From Pycnopodia helianthoides (taxonomy: Eukaryota > Echinodermata > Asteroidea > Forcipulatida > Asteriidae), in contig CM063257.1 in NCBI GenBank assembly GCA_032158295.1, positions 15,406,332-15,470,331 of the forward strand: a DNA stretch of 64,000 nt. The letters are read 5' to 3'. The notes below the pieces were generated by a model. That model ran no database searches. It was not told the origin of the DNA and saw only the letters and a list, made by a program, of their open reading frames with translations. Position numbers and translations under genes: made by a program. Shown here one piece after another: positions 41,751-53,730 of the stretch; position 1 is the stretch's first letter, and every line of letters begins with the position of its first letter.

Positions 41751-42097
41751 GACACAAGCATCTGAAGTAAAATACACACACGCACAACAACAACAAAAAA
41801 AAATTATGAGAGCAACGCGAAAACAGGTCAATAACCAAAATGGTGACCGCGTGCATACAAATTCTCAAAATAGCTGGCAGTATAAATTGTTGTACTGGTA
41901 TCATAGAACCCTTTCAGTCGGTAAGTTTGTAAAACACATCATCTTGAAACCAAACCCCAACCGAGAAAACAACGCGGCGTGGGTTTGACCCCACAACAGT
42001 GAGTGAGGTCACCGCACCCGCGGCACAGCCGGCCTCGCAGAAACGCATTGAACTGAATCTCACGCACGTTTCAGGACAAGGTCGCCAAGACTATTAT

Positions 42098-42140
42098 AGA
42101 GAAAGGACCACGGTCATTTTTGGTCCTTGGTCCTTTCTCT
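42098..42140. repeat. 13-bp hairpin
   Basis: AGAGAAAGGACCA and its exact inverse, with a 17-nt spacer containing TTTTTGG. Confidence 0.9.
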
Positions 42141-42411
42141 GTGCCAACAAAACAAACCAGAGGTTTACTTTATTGGATCACCCGGTGCACTGGGGTTTGG
42201 TTTACAGGGCAGGGCCATGGAGTTTACCAATGGATTCTTTCAGAGTTGGTGCCTCAAATTGATTTTTGCATGTTTTACTCCGGGGTTTGGGAAAAAGTTT
42301 TTCTGTAACATTTGTTTACTCATCCCGTTGTTCTTTGTCATGATAGTCTACTAAGTAAAAGGCCGGAGCCCCGTAGTGGACATTTCGAAAGAAACAAAAA
42401 ACACATCCCCA

Positions 42412-42414
<3 letters not shown>

Positions 42415-42442
<28 letters not shown>
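42415..42442. repeat. (AT)n microsatellite
   Basis: Uninterrupted TA dinucleotides. Confidence 0.9.
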
Positions 42443-42448
<6 letters not shown>

Positions 42449-42542
42449 AATAAATCGAGAGGAAATTACATGTAAATATTGATTTGGTGAGCTTTTCAAC
42501 AAATATTATAGATTAGGAGACTTTAGACGCATCATGATGGTG

Positions 42543-42923
42543 TTAAAGGAACATTACAGAATTGGTTTTTGCTAACAAAACAGTTGCTGGCAGTGTAAGC
42601 ACTTTACGTAATCCACCATATACATAAACTGACAAACCTGTAGAAGTTTGAGATCGATCGGCCATCTGGGTCACGAGAAAATAGTGAAAAACAGATTACT
42701 TTGCATGAAATCATATAGGTTCAACAAATGAATAAAACGCTCACTGAGCGATAAACTCCAATCGGAGAATTAGTTTGTTCATTTCTCATCAACTATGGCA
42801 TTTTAGACAGTAATATTTCAAGGGATGTTTTCTACTATCATCATCATTAGACCATGTAAGTTTTATGTAAATCTGTGATCAAAAGTATATTTTACAATGA
42901 CCAATTCTGTAATGTTCCTTTAA
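42543..42923 (+). mobile_element. TTAA-1 element (copy D)
   Basis: Complete, TTAA at both ends. Confidence 0.9.
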
Positions 42924-44176
42924 GTTTGGGGTAGTTATACGAGTCGTTCGATAAGGCTTAACACAGCCAGTTATCGTGCGCATGTGCATATTTGTCTCAA
43001 TTTTCTCGAAAACGAAAAAAAAAATCGAGCTTATAATAAAAAAAAACCTTCCTTTGATTTTGTTTTTCTTAGTTCATAATGATTACTAAAGCTGTGTCGT
43101 TACATTACACAGGTAGAGGTAGCCGTGTTAGTCTGATAGATTAAACAATTAGGAAGGTGAGTGGTTGCACTTAAAAGATTAATCAATATTACATATAAAA
43201 ATGGCTGAGCTTGCGTAGCAACAACTACTTCAACCACTCGCTTCTGATGAAGTAGCTGTTTATGATATTAACTTAGTTTAAGTTTGCTCGATAGATTGCT
43301 AAACCGAGTTGGCCTCTAGTCACCATGCAAGCTCGATAATAGTATATCAGCATTAGTGTATTTTAAATGAGTCACTTTTATTTTGCAGGTTTTGGAATGC
43401 TCCGATTTTACAGTAGCTAACAATCCCGTCCAAAATGCTTGGGCCATGCATGGGCCATGTGACAATAAGCATACCCTCCCCAGTTCCCCCGCTCAATGTT
43501 GTTAACCCCAGCTGGAGCGCAGACCGCGCAATGAGAGCCAACATTGAACGGGGCGTGGGGCCCCATCGAGGTATGGCCGGGATTGTAGGACCTAATGGGC
43601 AATTATTTTAAATGAGTTTAAAGTAGGATCTTAGATTGTTTTTTTGTCAACGTAATGCTGATTTATTGGACTAATCCAGGAAGATATAACAAAAGTCACC
43701 TGTGAACGTTCCAGCTGAATACAGTGTCTATACCTGTTGAGAAAACAGAAACAAAAACTGTCGTTGTATTTTTTATCAAGAATGTCAATTTTAACCGGTT
43801 TGTAGTGAGGTAACAGCGGGTACCATTAGGGTCTCTGGCCACAGCATTCACGAACGGACACCAGGGGAATTTGAATCTCCAAAAGTCGCCGAAAGGCGAT
43901 CTTTGGAAACTCAAAAAAAAAATTGAATACTTTTATACTTTTGATATCTAATTGTTATAATGGTGTTATTTTGTCTTAGTTTTTCAACAGGTTGTAGTCA
44001 TAGTTCTTGTTTGATTAAAAAAATTATAATAATAATTGAAACCCAGATTAGGTTTAATGCGTCATATTTTTAAGTCAAAGTGTCCCCCCGCAGGTCACAT
44101 GTTGGATCATTAAAGTTGCTAATCTTACAGTCTGTATTTTTAACCTCTGTTTTACCATCAGAATCTACGCACATGC
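42924..44176. other. Noncoding; no gene recognised
   Basis: GTAGCCGTGTTAGTCTGATA at about 43120 and TTCTGATGAAGTAGCTG near 43242 have the look of a dispersed repeat. No frame matches a known protein. Confidence 0.35.
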
Positions 44177-44560
44177 TTAAAGGAACATTACAGAATTGGT
44201 TTTTGCTAACAAAACAGTTGCTGGCAGTGTAAGCACTTTATGTAATCCACCGTGTACATAAACTGACAAACCTGTAGAAGTTTGAGATCGATCGGCCATC
44301 TGGGTCACGAGAAAATAGTGAAAAACCGATGACACATTTGCATGAAATCATATAGGTTCAACAAACGAATAAAACGCTCACTGAGCGATAAACTCCAATC
44401 GGAAAATTAGTTTATTCATTTCTCATCAAATATGGCATTTCAGACAGAAATATTTCAAGGGATGTTTTTTACTATCATCATCATTAAACCGTGTAAGTTT
44501 CATGTAAATCTGTGATCAAAAGTATATTTTACAATTACCAATTCTGTTATGTTCCTTTAA
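44177..44560 (+). mobile_element. TTAA-1 element (copy E)
   Basis: Complete. Its right TTAA (44557-44560) is also the left TTAA of copy F. Confidence 0.9.
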
Positions 44561-44945
44561 AGGAACATTACAGAATTGGTAAGAAAAGAACTTGTAAAAT
44601 ATACTTCTTGATCACAGATTTACATGAAACTTAAACGGTCTTTTGATGATGATAGTAGAAAACATCCCTTGAAATATTTCTGTCTGAAATGCCATATTTG
44701 ATGAGAAACAAATCAATCTAATTTCCGATTGGAGTTTATCGCTCATTGGCGTTTTATTCATGCATTGTATAACACATGCACATTAATTGTAATCGGGTTT
44801 TCACTATTTTCTCGTGACCCAGATGGCCGATCGATCTCAAACTTCTACAGGTTTGTCAGTTTATGTATATGGTGGATTATATAAAGTGCTTACACTGCCA
44901 ACAACTGTTTTGTTAGCAAAAACCAATTCTGTGAAGTTCCTTTAA
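44557..44945 (-). mobile_element. TTAA-1 element (copy F), abutting copy E
   Basis: Opposite orientation to copy E, sharing one TTAA with it. The right terminus has GTGAAGTTCC in place of GTAATGTTCC. Confidence 0.9.
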
Positions 44946-46380
44946 TAATAGTATTAAATCATTCTTATATAGCGCATATCAGCGTGAGGTCCCTATGCGC
45001 TGTAAAGGAAATCAACAATTGTACAAAGTGAACAGATACGTTTTCACGCGGGTTTTGAATTGTTATGATGTCTCAGCCTGTTTAACAACTTCTGGAAGAC
45101 TGTGTTTCATAACTGAACTGCTGCATATTGGTAGAAGCGGGAACCATACGATTTGGTTTCGATAACTGGGGGAGTCAGCAGGGATTTAAATGTGAAGATC
45201 GCAGATTTCTAGCCGTTGTATACTCCTGAACTAAACTTTGAAGATAAACAGGGGCAATGCCATGGATACACTGATAAGTGAGAACCAAAATTTTCAAATC
45301 TATTCTAGCCCGTATTGGTAGCCAATGCAAACGTTATGTCCTATCCCTAAGTAACTCAACCGGATGCAGATGTACATACGTTTTAAAATATTCATTAGTC
45401 CAAACTTCTGGAGCACTGAATGTGTGGAACTTACTCCATTGTGGTTCTAATCATTAATCTAACTTCTTATACCACAACTGGAATGCGCATGCGTAACTCT
45501 TAAAGCGGCAGACGCGATTAAAGTGAACGCACTACAGTAAGTCCTTTAGAATATGTGTGATGGATTCCCGGGTGCGAGTTCTGGTGACAAGTCTAGCTCA
45601 CTGTTTCCAGCAGTCCGTTTTATAAAAACTATGCAACTTTTGGGGGTTATCATATCCCTTTAAATTGGTCTGAAAACGCAGACAGCATATGTCGACTGTT
45701 TCCAAGAAAAATCATTGTTAAGCTTAATTTTTAAACGGTTTTTGGCGGACAAATCCAGAAATATATTCAACTGTTTTCTTTCAAAGGAAATGTATTTTTA
45801 TTTGATACATTTTTATGCAAGGACCGTAGTTTCCGAAATATTCCCAAGCTGGAGGTAAAGTTTCATGGACTGGTTTCGGATCCTTCCATGCAAATTAGTT
45901 CAGATGAGTTATCAGAAAACCCTTTATTATTATAAAGTATAGAATCCTGACAGGGGGAGACGGGTAAACAAAATATACCCTTTCAGTAAAAACCACTTAA
46001 CCTCCTATTCACATAAAATGAATTTCCCGCGATTTTGGGCATTATGAATGCTCCTTTGTGATTATAATAATAATACAGGTTCTTATATAGCGCTTTTAAC
46101 AAGATCAAAGCGCTTTACAATGAAAAAAAAAAAAAAAAAAAACCAAAAAAAAAAAATAAATAAATAAAAACAACTTAGATCAGACACCTGGAAATTTACA
46201 GGAAAGTGGATGCTATGGTGATTTGGAGAACAAGTGAGTTTTGGGGGATGTTTTGAAAGTCTGAATGGATGGTGAGGTTCGAAAGTGATGTGGGATTTTG
46301 TTCCATTCTTTTGGACCAGCGATGGAGAACGCTTTGTCTGCTGCTTTCTTTGTGTTGATAGTGACTTGTAAGCGAGATTA
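44946..46380 (-). repeat. Two SINE/LINE-tail-like segments, minus strand
   Basis: On the minus strand, segments ending GCGCTATATAAGAATGATTT (about 44950-45000) and GCGCTATATAAGAACCTGTA then an ATT-rich tail (about 46065-46100) resemble the tail of the SINE at 63566. Upstream bodies (to about 45400 and 46380) are not assigned. A poly(A) tract lies at 46123-46160. Confidence 0.4.
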
Positions 46381-46964
46381 ATGTAGTGTGTCCACTATAC
46401 GGGTGAATTTACCTTTCTCTTCGGGAATCGAAGCTGAAAAATGAAACAGGGGCGCAGTTTTGTGACCTCGACCTGACGCCAAGCATGCGAGGAAGATTAA
46501 TTGTGGACAAACCACAGGTCCCGTTAGAGCAGTATAAAAGCCGTTGGGGCACTGCACTAAATAAGTCAACATTTGTGCACCAACTTTATTTGAATATTTG
46601 GGGGGGGGGGTCATGCAATGAAGTGATTGTGTAATAATGGCAAGTTATCACAACCTGGGGGTTCTGTGCTTCATCTTTCGTAGAGACCTTGATAAACTTA
46701 CTCTTTGAAAAAATTGTCCACTTGGCTTGTGAAGTGTAAAGATGCTTCATGAAAACTGGCAGCGAGTCGGTTTGGGGGAAAATGTTCAGGGGTTTTTATT
46801 TTCTGTGGTAATTAGCAATACAAACGGATGACCTCCCCGCAAAATTGAACAGAAATCTGAAGTTCAGTTGTCCGAAAAAAAAATTGATTTGTTTTCAAGA
46901 GGCTGAAAGACTTTAATGGGTTTTTTTGTTTTGTCTTTTGTTTTGTTTGGTTTTGGGGGGTTCT

Positions 46965-47171
46965 TTAAAGGAACATTACAGAATTGGTTTTGCTAACAAA
47001 ACAGTTGCTGGCAGTGTAAGTACTTTATGTAATACACCATATACATAAACTGACAAACCTGTAGAAGTTTGAGATCGATCGGCCATCTGGGTCACGAGAA
47101 AATAGTGAAAAACCGATTACACATTTGCATGAAATCATATAGAATCAACAAATGAATAAAACGCTCACTGA
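46965..47171 (+). mobile_element. TTAA-1 element (copy G), truncated
   Basis: The left half is intact from TTAA to AAAACGCTCACTGA, where it stops at the central palindrome. The right half is absent. Confidence 0.85.
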
Positions 47172-48095
47172 CCAATAAACCAACAAACCCAAAATAAGGT
47201 GCCAAACATCATCAACAAATAAATTATGGCAATTTTTCTAAAGTTTGTCTGCGATATTGATCATTATTTTGAAAGGCTGAAAAACGCTTTTAAAACTTCT
47301 CACCTCTAAAAATTGAATGCCAGGGCAAACAACATTTATGAAAAAGGCTAAGAGTGTGTCAAACATATGTTTAAATACTGAGCAGTCGTCTTGTTCTTTT
47401 TAAGAGATAAAATTACCGAAATCAACTTTTTGGGGGCATCGTACCCTTAACCAGTTCGGGATCACTCAACATCTCATTGCAACAATGGTGCTGCGCTAAA
47501 GGTGAAATCATATGGCTGCGGTAGAAATTTTATTTATTGCTTTTAAGATACATTACTTCTACAAATTCTTTTAGTAATTTAGTTTTTTTGTGTGAGAAAA
47601 AGAGAGGTTTTGCGACTGTAAGAATAGATTTTCAGGTCAATGCTGCTTTAAGGCGCGCATCACTTTTTCATTTGCCTTTGCTGTTGCTTTGAGTTTTTGT
47701 CGCTGTGTTTTTGCGCTGCTGTTGAAGACCACTTACATGACATTCACTGGAGAAAGGAAGTCCACCTCCATGCCAACACAATTCTGAAGTTTGTGTCCTT
47801 GAGAGACAGTTTTATGAGTATGGGTTTGCAATAGAAGGCACACTACTGATTCAGAATAGAATCAACCGATCCCGAACTGGTCAAACAGGTGACGATACTT
47901 TTCTCGAAGCCTCTTCAAAAGTAATAATCTTTTTTGGTCAGTGGATACTTGTTGGGTTTTATGACATGTTTAGGTAAACTGATCAACTTTTTTTTTTTAA
48001 GTTGTCAAAGAGATTGCAACAGAAAACAGTGTGAATTAAAAAAGTGGTCCAGAACTTGTCAAACGACTATACGACTATATAAACAATTACTGTTC
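47172..48095. other. No gene or element recognised
   Basis: AT-rich sequence. One T-rich run at about 47990. Confidence 0.4.
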
Positions 48096-48412
48096 ACTTT
48101 GTTGGAAACAAAGCAACCGTTCGTGGGATATATTCTTTTAGATTGAAAGTTTGCAGAAGCGTTGAATTTAGTCATAGGGGGGCCTAACATCTGTCAACGC
48201 GATTTACTGTTTTACTTACATTCGGCCATCCATGCCAACCAGCGCGGTTTTTTTATCAACAATGGAAAGGTCTATACAAACCGCGCTGGTTGGTGTGGAG
48301 GGCAGAAGGTTAACAAAACATTCAACTGCGGATACAGATTTTGTGACCAAATTCAACCTTACTGCAAACTTTCAATACATATTATGATTGGTTGCTTTGT
48401 TTCCAACAAAGT
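48096..48412. mobile_element. Nested foldback element
   Basis: A perfect 23-bp outer pair (ACTTTGTTGGAAACAAAGCA..., 48096-48118 and 48390-48412). Inside it, ATTGAAAGTTTGCAG and TTGAATTT pair imperfectly, and an inner 16-bp pair CCAACCAGCGCGGTTT lies at 48235-48250 / 48278-48293. The 158-codon frame over it (48162-48638) has no known domain and is probably incidental. Confidence 0.8.
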
Positions 48413-48720
48413 CGACACTCATTTGAATGTTTGTGTAACATTGTTACAAACTGTGGCTATCCGTTTTTGCTTTGCATTTATGGCTTCCCATAGTTTTCCA
48501 ACCTTGGTTGGCAAAAACTTGGGCTGTGACGTTGCAAAAGAAAAGTCTATATCAGCTACAGCGTGTATAGTGGCAGTTGTTTTTGAAAATAAATTTCACC
48601 AATTGAATATGGTTTGGAAAACTAAGCCTTTTTATTGATAGCTATATGATTCCATGTTTTGTTGTTGAGACTTTTGAACACAAGTACTGCGCCTAGTCTT
48701 GGCTAGGCAATTTTTTTTCC

Positions 48721-49105
48721 TTAAAGGAACATTACAGAATTGGTAATTGTAAAATATACTTTTGATCACAGATTTACATAAAACTTACACGGTCTAATGA
48801 TGACGATAGTAGAAAACATCCCTTGAAATATTTCTGTCTGAAATGCCATATTTGATGAGAAATGAAAAAACTAATTATTATGTTTGGAGCTTATCGCTCA
48901 GTGAGCGTTTTATTCATCTGTTGAACCTATATGATTTCTTGCAAATGTGTAGTCGGTTTTTCACTATTTTCTCGTGACCCAGAGGGGCGATCGATCTCAA
49001 ACTTCTACAGGTTTGTCAGTTTATGTATATGGTGGATTACATAAAGTGCTTACACTGCCAGCAACTGTTTTGTTAGCAAAAACCAATTCTGTAATGTTCC
49101 TTTAA
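48721..49105 (-). mobile_element. TTAA-1 element (copy H)
   Basis: Complete, TTAA at both ends. Confidence 0.9.
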
Positions 49106-49338
49106 GTATCACAATATCAATACTAATCGTTTTGACCTTCACTAACCATTGAAAAGATGTGTCACTACGTTACCCTAAGTTTTGAGGTTGGATTCTGTTG
49201 CTGTTTGGCAAAAGGTAAATTTGTTCACTATTAATAGGAACCAGTGGGATTCTTGCGTATAAAATGTTGCGAAAAAATATAATGTGGGTAAGGGGTCATT
49301 GGAGAGGGTGTCGGGGGGCGACTTGGCGATTTTTTTTC

Positions 49339-49424
49339 TGCAGCACACGTCGAGTATAACAGTTAAGGGATAGGCTGTTCTTCCTATCCCTTAACTGTTG
49401 ACTCTATAGCCGACGTGTGCTGCA
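49339..49424. repeat. Two-part perfect hairpin
   Basis: Outer arms TGCAGCACACGTCG (49339-49352 / 49411-49424) and inner arms AACAGTTAAGGGATAGG (49358-49374 / 49383-49399), with an 8-nt loop. A small internal bulge separates them. Confidence 0.95.
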
Positions 49425-50250
49425 TAAAATAAATGTGCGTCCGGGGGATAACTTCGTAAATACATAAATAATTTGTTTCTTTTTTTTTACTCATTACATA
49501 GTGAATAAAACACTATAAGAGCCATTCATACAAATGTAAGGATCCCAAGTGCGCCCTCATTGTTCAACTTGTGGGAAAGTAAACTTTTGGAGTTGTCACG
49601 TGACAATCTCTCTCTTTTTCCATAGCTTCGTCTTGAAAGAGTAACTTATTTATTTGAGTGGTAATTCTCTCTATTTTTATAGGGAGCATGGCTCTGGCCA
49701 TGCTCCAAAAGCTATTCAATGGGGAGGGGTAGTACCTAGGAGCTCACTGTGAGTATTGTTTTACGTTTAAAGCCTCTTTGTATACCTGATTTACTGTGAT
49801 TTTTAGGGTCATATTTGGGGTCATATTTGGATCGTTTTATTTGTAAACCATGTGTGTAGTATTGTCAGGTAGCATCATGTGTGTGCGGCGCGTAGTTAGC
49901 TTCTGTGTGCTGACCTTTTTGTTAACTTTTACTGTGCACTGTGTAATGTAGGCTACATACTGTTGCGTTGTAACTTTTTTTTTACCAAGGTCCCCGGCTG
50001 AAGGGCAAGCCGTTCGAGACCAAGAGCAACAGTGCCCAGTAACTCTGACAACAACAGGCAATCTATCATACCAATCATACTCTAACTACAAGAACAATCA
50101 GAAGTCAAATCATCCGGTCTCATCTGCCTGTGAGAGAGTGCCAAGTAGACGTCCGATGATTGTGTCCGTGGTGGAAGAAGTATGAATCCAAAGATGTGTT
50201 GCAGTCAGTCGCCGTTGCTTGCCTTTCAAATCACCCGGATCTTCCACCAA

Positions 50251-50529
50251 TGTAACGGGTCGTCAAATGAAACAATTGGGACACGGCAACTCAATTCAAG
50301 GTAGATTTAATCTGAAAAATAACGAAGACAGAATTCGAGATGTCATCGTGTCCTCGTAAAGAAAGTAATGGCGAACCCCGCGAAAATTACAAAGGATAGA
50401 ATTCTACTGCGAGGGCGCTGTACCATAAAAATAAGCTACGTCACCAGTAAACATTACGTCACTAGTGTACTACGTCATTAAAGTAAAGGCAAATGAATTT
50501 GAAGGGGTGGATTTAACACACTCGTCACA
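50251..50529 (-). mobile_element. Possible solo or partial LTR (minus strand)
   Basis: Read on the minus strand: TGTGACGAGTGTGTTAAATC ... GACCCGTTACA, a TG...CA unit of 279 bp. It is followed by TTGGTGGAAGATCCGG, which has the position and look of a primer-binding site and leader. No gag or pol coding is visible. LTR identity is inference. Confidence 0.4.
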
Positions 50530-51808
50530 TTTGCTATGGGTTACTATTAAAACCAGTACAGGGGATTATTGTTATATTTTACATGTCATCTATAGCATTT
50601 GTTGCTTTGATTGTATTGTCTTTTGGTGAATCCTCGTCCTTTTTAAATAGAGGACCGGCCTCCTGCCCGTGTCTCTACACAAATATTATGTATATACGCA
50701 ACAGATTACGTCGTTCTAGAGAAGAGCAGACGGAAGGTACGATGCGAAGAGGTCGGCTGAAATGATTTAGAACACAGTGGGTTATGATAATTAGACCTTC
50801 GGGCCAAAGGTCACTGCTGGCCACAGTGGAAAAGCATTCTGTCAAGACATTTGGAGTAAAGAAGCTGGTTTGACCATGCCAGTGACCAGCGCTCTCACAT
50901 GGATTTTGTCCATGGGTGGGGGAAATCCATCGCGGCAACATAGGTGTATTTAAGGAGTGGGGGGGTTGTCAAAAACGAGTTATGGAACTATAGACCATGT
51001 TACCTTTGTTTACAGAGTGGTGACCTTGTACATTCTATTGCGTTTCCTGACGGGCAAGATACTGCACAGGCCATATGGGAAAATTTACATTTTGTGTCAT
51101 AATTTTCACATAAATTCAAGGCTTACAAAAGCAACGGCTGTACAGCTTTTGAGATGTCCCCCCTTTCTTCATATCAAAAGTTGAGGAAAATCAGACAGTG
51201 CGATCTCCATAAAACATAAGATTTGTTGTACTCTTCCATTGAGCCGTGTACAAGCTGTGCCTGTATGAAGTCCAGGCTCTGTGGCTCTTTTCTAAACATG
51301 TGCTGTCACAGGTCACATGGTCTATATGTACGTTACACTAGGCTCAATAATATACTACCCCAAAAATGCTGACCTTCGATAAAATAACAACCCATCACTG
51401 GGCAAATGAATTAAGCTGCCTGGGCCTATGGGTTGGAATATGACGACGTTAATAACTTAATAAACTGTAATACATTACTTGCATTGTACAAAATATGAAA
51501 TGTAAAAATACAGTATGAGATGACCCGGTGCACTACTTTGTGGAAATGATTGGTAATTTCTGACGACATAAAATTGTGTGACCTGACTCGATGGGGAAAT
51601 GTTTCATGAAGAAAAGTCATGGGATATTCATAGTTTGTGGAAGTTTTAACACAAATTTGCCGGAGAAATCTTTTGTTTCAATTGTTTAAATCGTTTGGGA
51701 GAAAGTGAGAAGACAGCAAGAGCAATGAAGCTGTAGGTAATCCAAAAGTAGATGAATTATAGGAAATGATTATTTAATTTGTTGTTGTGTTTTATTGTTA
51801 GATTACAC
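50530..51808. other. No gene recognised
   Basis: The 60-codon frame at 50583-50765 begins with a hydrophobic stretch (MSSIAFVALIVLSFGESSS) that could be a signal peptide, but nothing else supports it. Confidence 0.3.
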
Positions 51809-52177
51809 TTAAAGAAACATTACAGAATTAGTTTTTGCTAACAAAACAGTTGCTTGCAGTGTAAGCACTTTATGTAATCCACCATATAAATAAACTGACA
51901 AACCTGTAGAAGTTTGAGATCAATCGGCCATCTGGGTCACGAGAAAATAGTGAAAAACCGATTACACATTTTGCATGAAATCGTATAGATTCAACAAATT
52001 AATAAAACGCTCACTGAGCGATAAACTCCAATCGGCAAGTTAGTTTATTCATTTCTCAACAAATATGGCATTTCAGACAGAAATATTTCAAGGGATGTTT
52101 TCTACTATCATCATCATTAGACCGTGTAAGTTTTATGTAAATCTGTGATCAAAAATTATATTTGTTCTTACCAATTT
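51809..52177 (+). mobile_element. TTAA-1 element (copy I), right end eroded
   Basis: Left TTAA and terminus present (one change, AAAGAAACATTACAG). The right terminus stops after TTACCAATTT. Confidence 0.85.
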
Positions 52178-52583
52178 GGGGATATTGCCTCATGACAGAA
52201 ATGAGAAACTGAAGACTGAAATGACATGTCCATAATACATGCCTGCAAGATGGAAGTGTGAAGTCTCAAGGGCGTGAGGTCTGGGGTTTTATGAAAGGGC
52301 GGCGGGAAATTTTGGAATCTACCTGATGGTTGTGCAAAATGAGGCAATCTGGCTATTGTTAAAAGAACTATTTAAGCTAATGATAATCTTTAAATATAAA
52401 AGTTCAAGGGAAAAGTGGATTTGTTTGGGTTTACATTTAAAGGGAGTGTGTTGTCATGATCGTAGCTTGGTCAGAAGCATGAACTCTCACCCAGTGACTG
52501 CACGCGCGCGCTTTGACTGTGGCATCACAAAGGGCGCAGTCATTATGATTCTGTGAGGTCACCGGCACTTGCGTTGGTAATAC

Positions 52584-52751
52584 ACCGATCCAGTAGGCCA
52601 CGCCCACCATAGCAACGACCAAACGTGTCGCGTGTCCCCCTGTCCGCCGTGCACGTTGTTTTTGTCGGACAAAATGGCGGTATAGTGTCGGGCCTTAAAT
52701 CCCGCATTTTGATTGGTCAATTTGTCATGGGGCGTGGCCTACTGGATCGGT
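52584..52751. mobile_element. Short element with perfect 22-bp inverted ends
   Basis: CCGATCCAGTAGGCCACGCC lies at 52585-52604 within a 22-bp arm (52584-52605) exactly inverted at 52730-52751. The 124-bp interior is CpG-rich and contains AAAATGGCGG. Confidence 0.8.
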
Positions 52752-53403
52752 TTATTGTGTGCGCGCAGTAACAGGTTGAGAGTTCATAATTCAGTGTAGC
52801 GACAGACTTGCTGTGATAGAAGAAGGGAAAGTTGAAACTTGCTGGAGTTGGTTAATTTGTGAACATAGTGGAAATTCTTGGGATTTTTGAGGTAGTTTTG
52901 CAGTGCAGGCAATGTTATTTATATGGGAGATGCAGGAAAAGGTTGCTGCATTTCTTGCAAACTATCGATCGGAGCAGAAGTTGTTTTGAGGAGAGGTTTA
53001 GTTGGGCCTATCTCGTCGGTGGAGTTTGGACAGGGGGTCTTAGGCGAGGTAGGCTGTATGGGCGAGTCATGCTGTTTTGGGGAGTCAGGCTGTTTTGGCG
53101 AGGCGGGTTGTTTCGTTGTTGCTGGAGGAAGAACGAAGGGTTCATCTGGGATTTATGTAAGCACAAAGAATGAGTAGGGTAGAAGTTACTTGGGGTGTTG
53201 CAGTTGAGGAAAGAGATTGTGGGTGGAAGTGAGAAACTGCTGGAGATGTGTGCATAAGTAGTGGGAAAGGTAGTGAATGTTTGTAAGAATTGTTGATAGT
53301 GTTATGAAGGTATGTGATGGCAATAGCTGTAAAGTTGATGGGAAGTCCATAACGTGTATTTTGTGTAGGGGTAAGGTAGGATGTGGTTTGTTAATTTGTT
53401 GGT
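52752..53403. other. No confident gene; Gly/Cys short repeat
   Basis: A frame starting at 52923 reads MGDAGKGCCISC and later GESGCFGEAGCF, from a GGCTGTTTTGGSGAG repeat at about 53050-53110. It ends at 53177. Without family support it is not called as a gene. Confidence 0.3.
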
Positions 53404-53730
53404 TTAAAGGTATTGTACACTTTTGGTAACAGCTCAAAATCAGTGTCCACATTTTGTGTGATTAAACAGATGCATGAACAAACAAACCTGTGAAAGTTTG
53501 AGCTCAATTGGTCATCGAGTGAAAAGAGATCTTATGTGTTTTCTGTTTTTTCAAATTATCGTGCGCGATAATTACTATTGTTTTACTCGTTTCTCAGAAA
53601 CGATAGCATTTTAGGCAGAAATATTTCAAGGAACCCTTTCTACCATTACTTACTTTAAATCATGTAAGTTATGTGTGAATCTGTGAACATTGTGTTTTTC
53701 GATCTTACCAATAGTGTACAGGGCCTTTAA
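53404..53730 (-). mobile_element. TTAA-2 element
   Basis: Complete, inverted relative to 36591-36933, TTAA at both ends. Central TTATCGTGCGCGATAA. Confidence 0.85.

Noticed and set aside
42098..42140. Transcription terminator hairpin
   Set aside because: Bacterial-type terminators do not apply here and there is no adjacent gene.
48162..48638. 158-codon open frame with many Cys
   Set aside because: It overlaps a nested foldback element, has no domain pattern, and part of it is explained by the inverted arms.
52859..53177. Gly/Cys repeat frames
   Set aside because: A short DNA repeat explains the pattern; no signal peptide, family or splice support.
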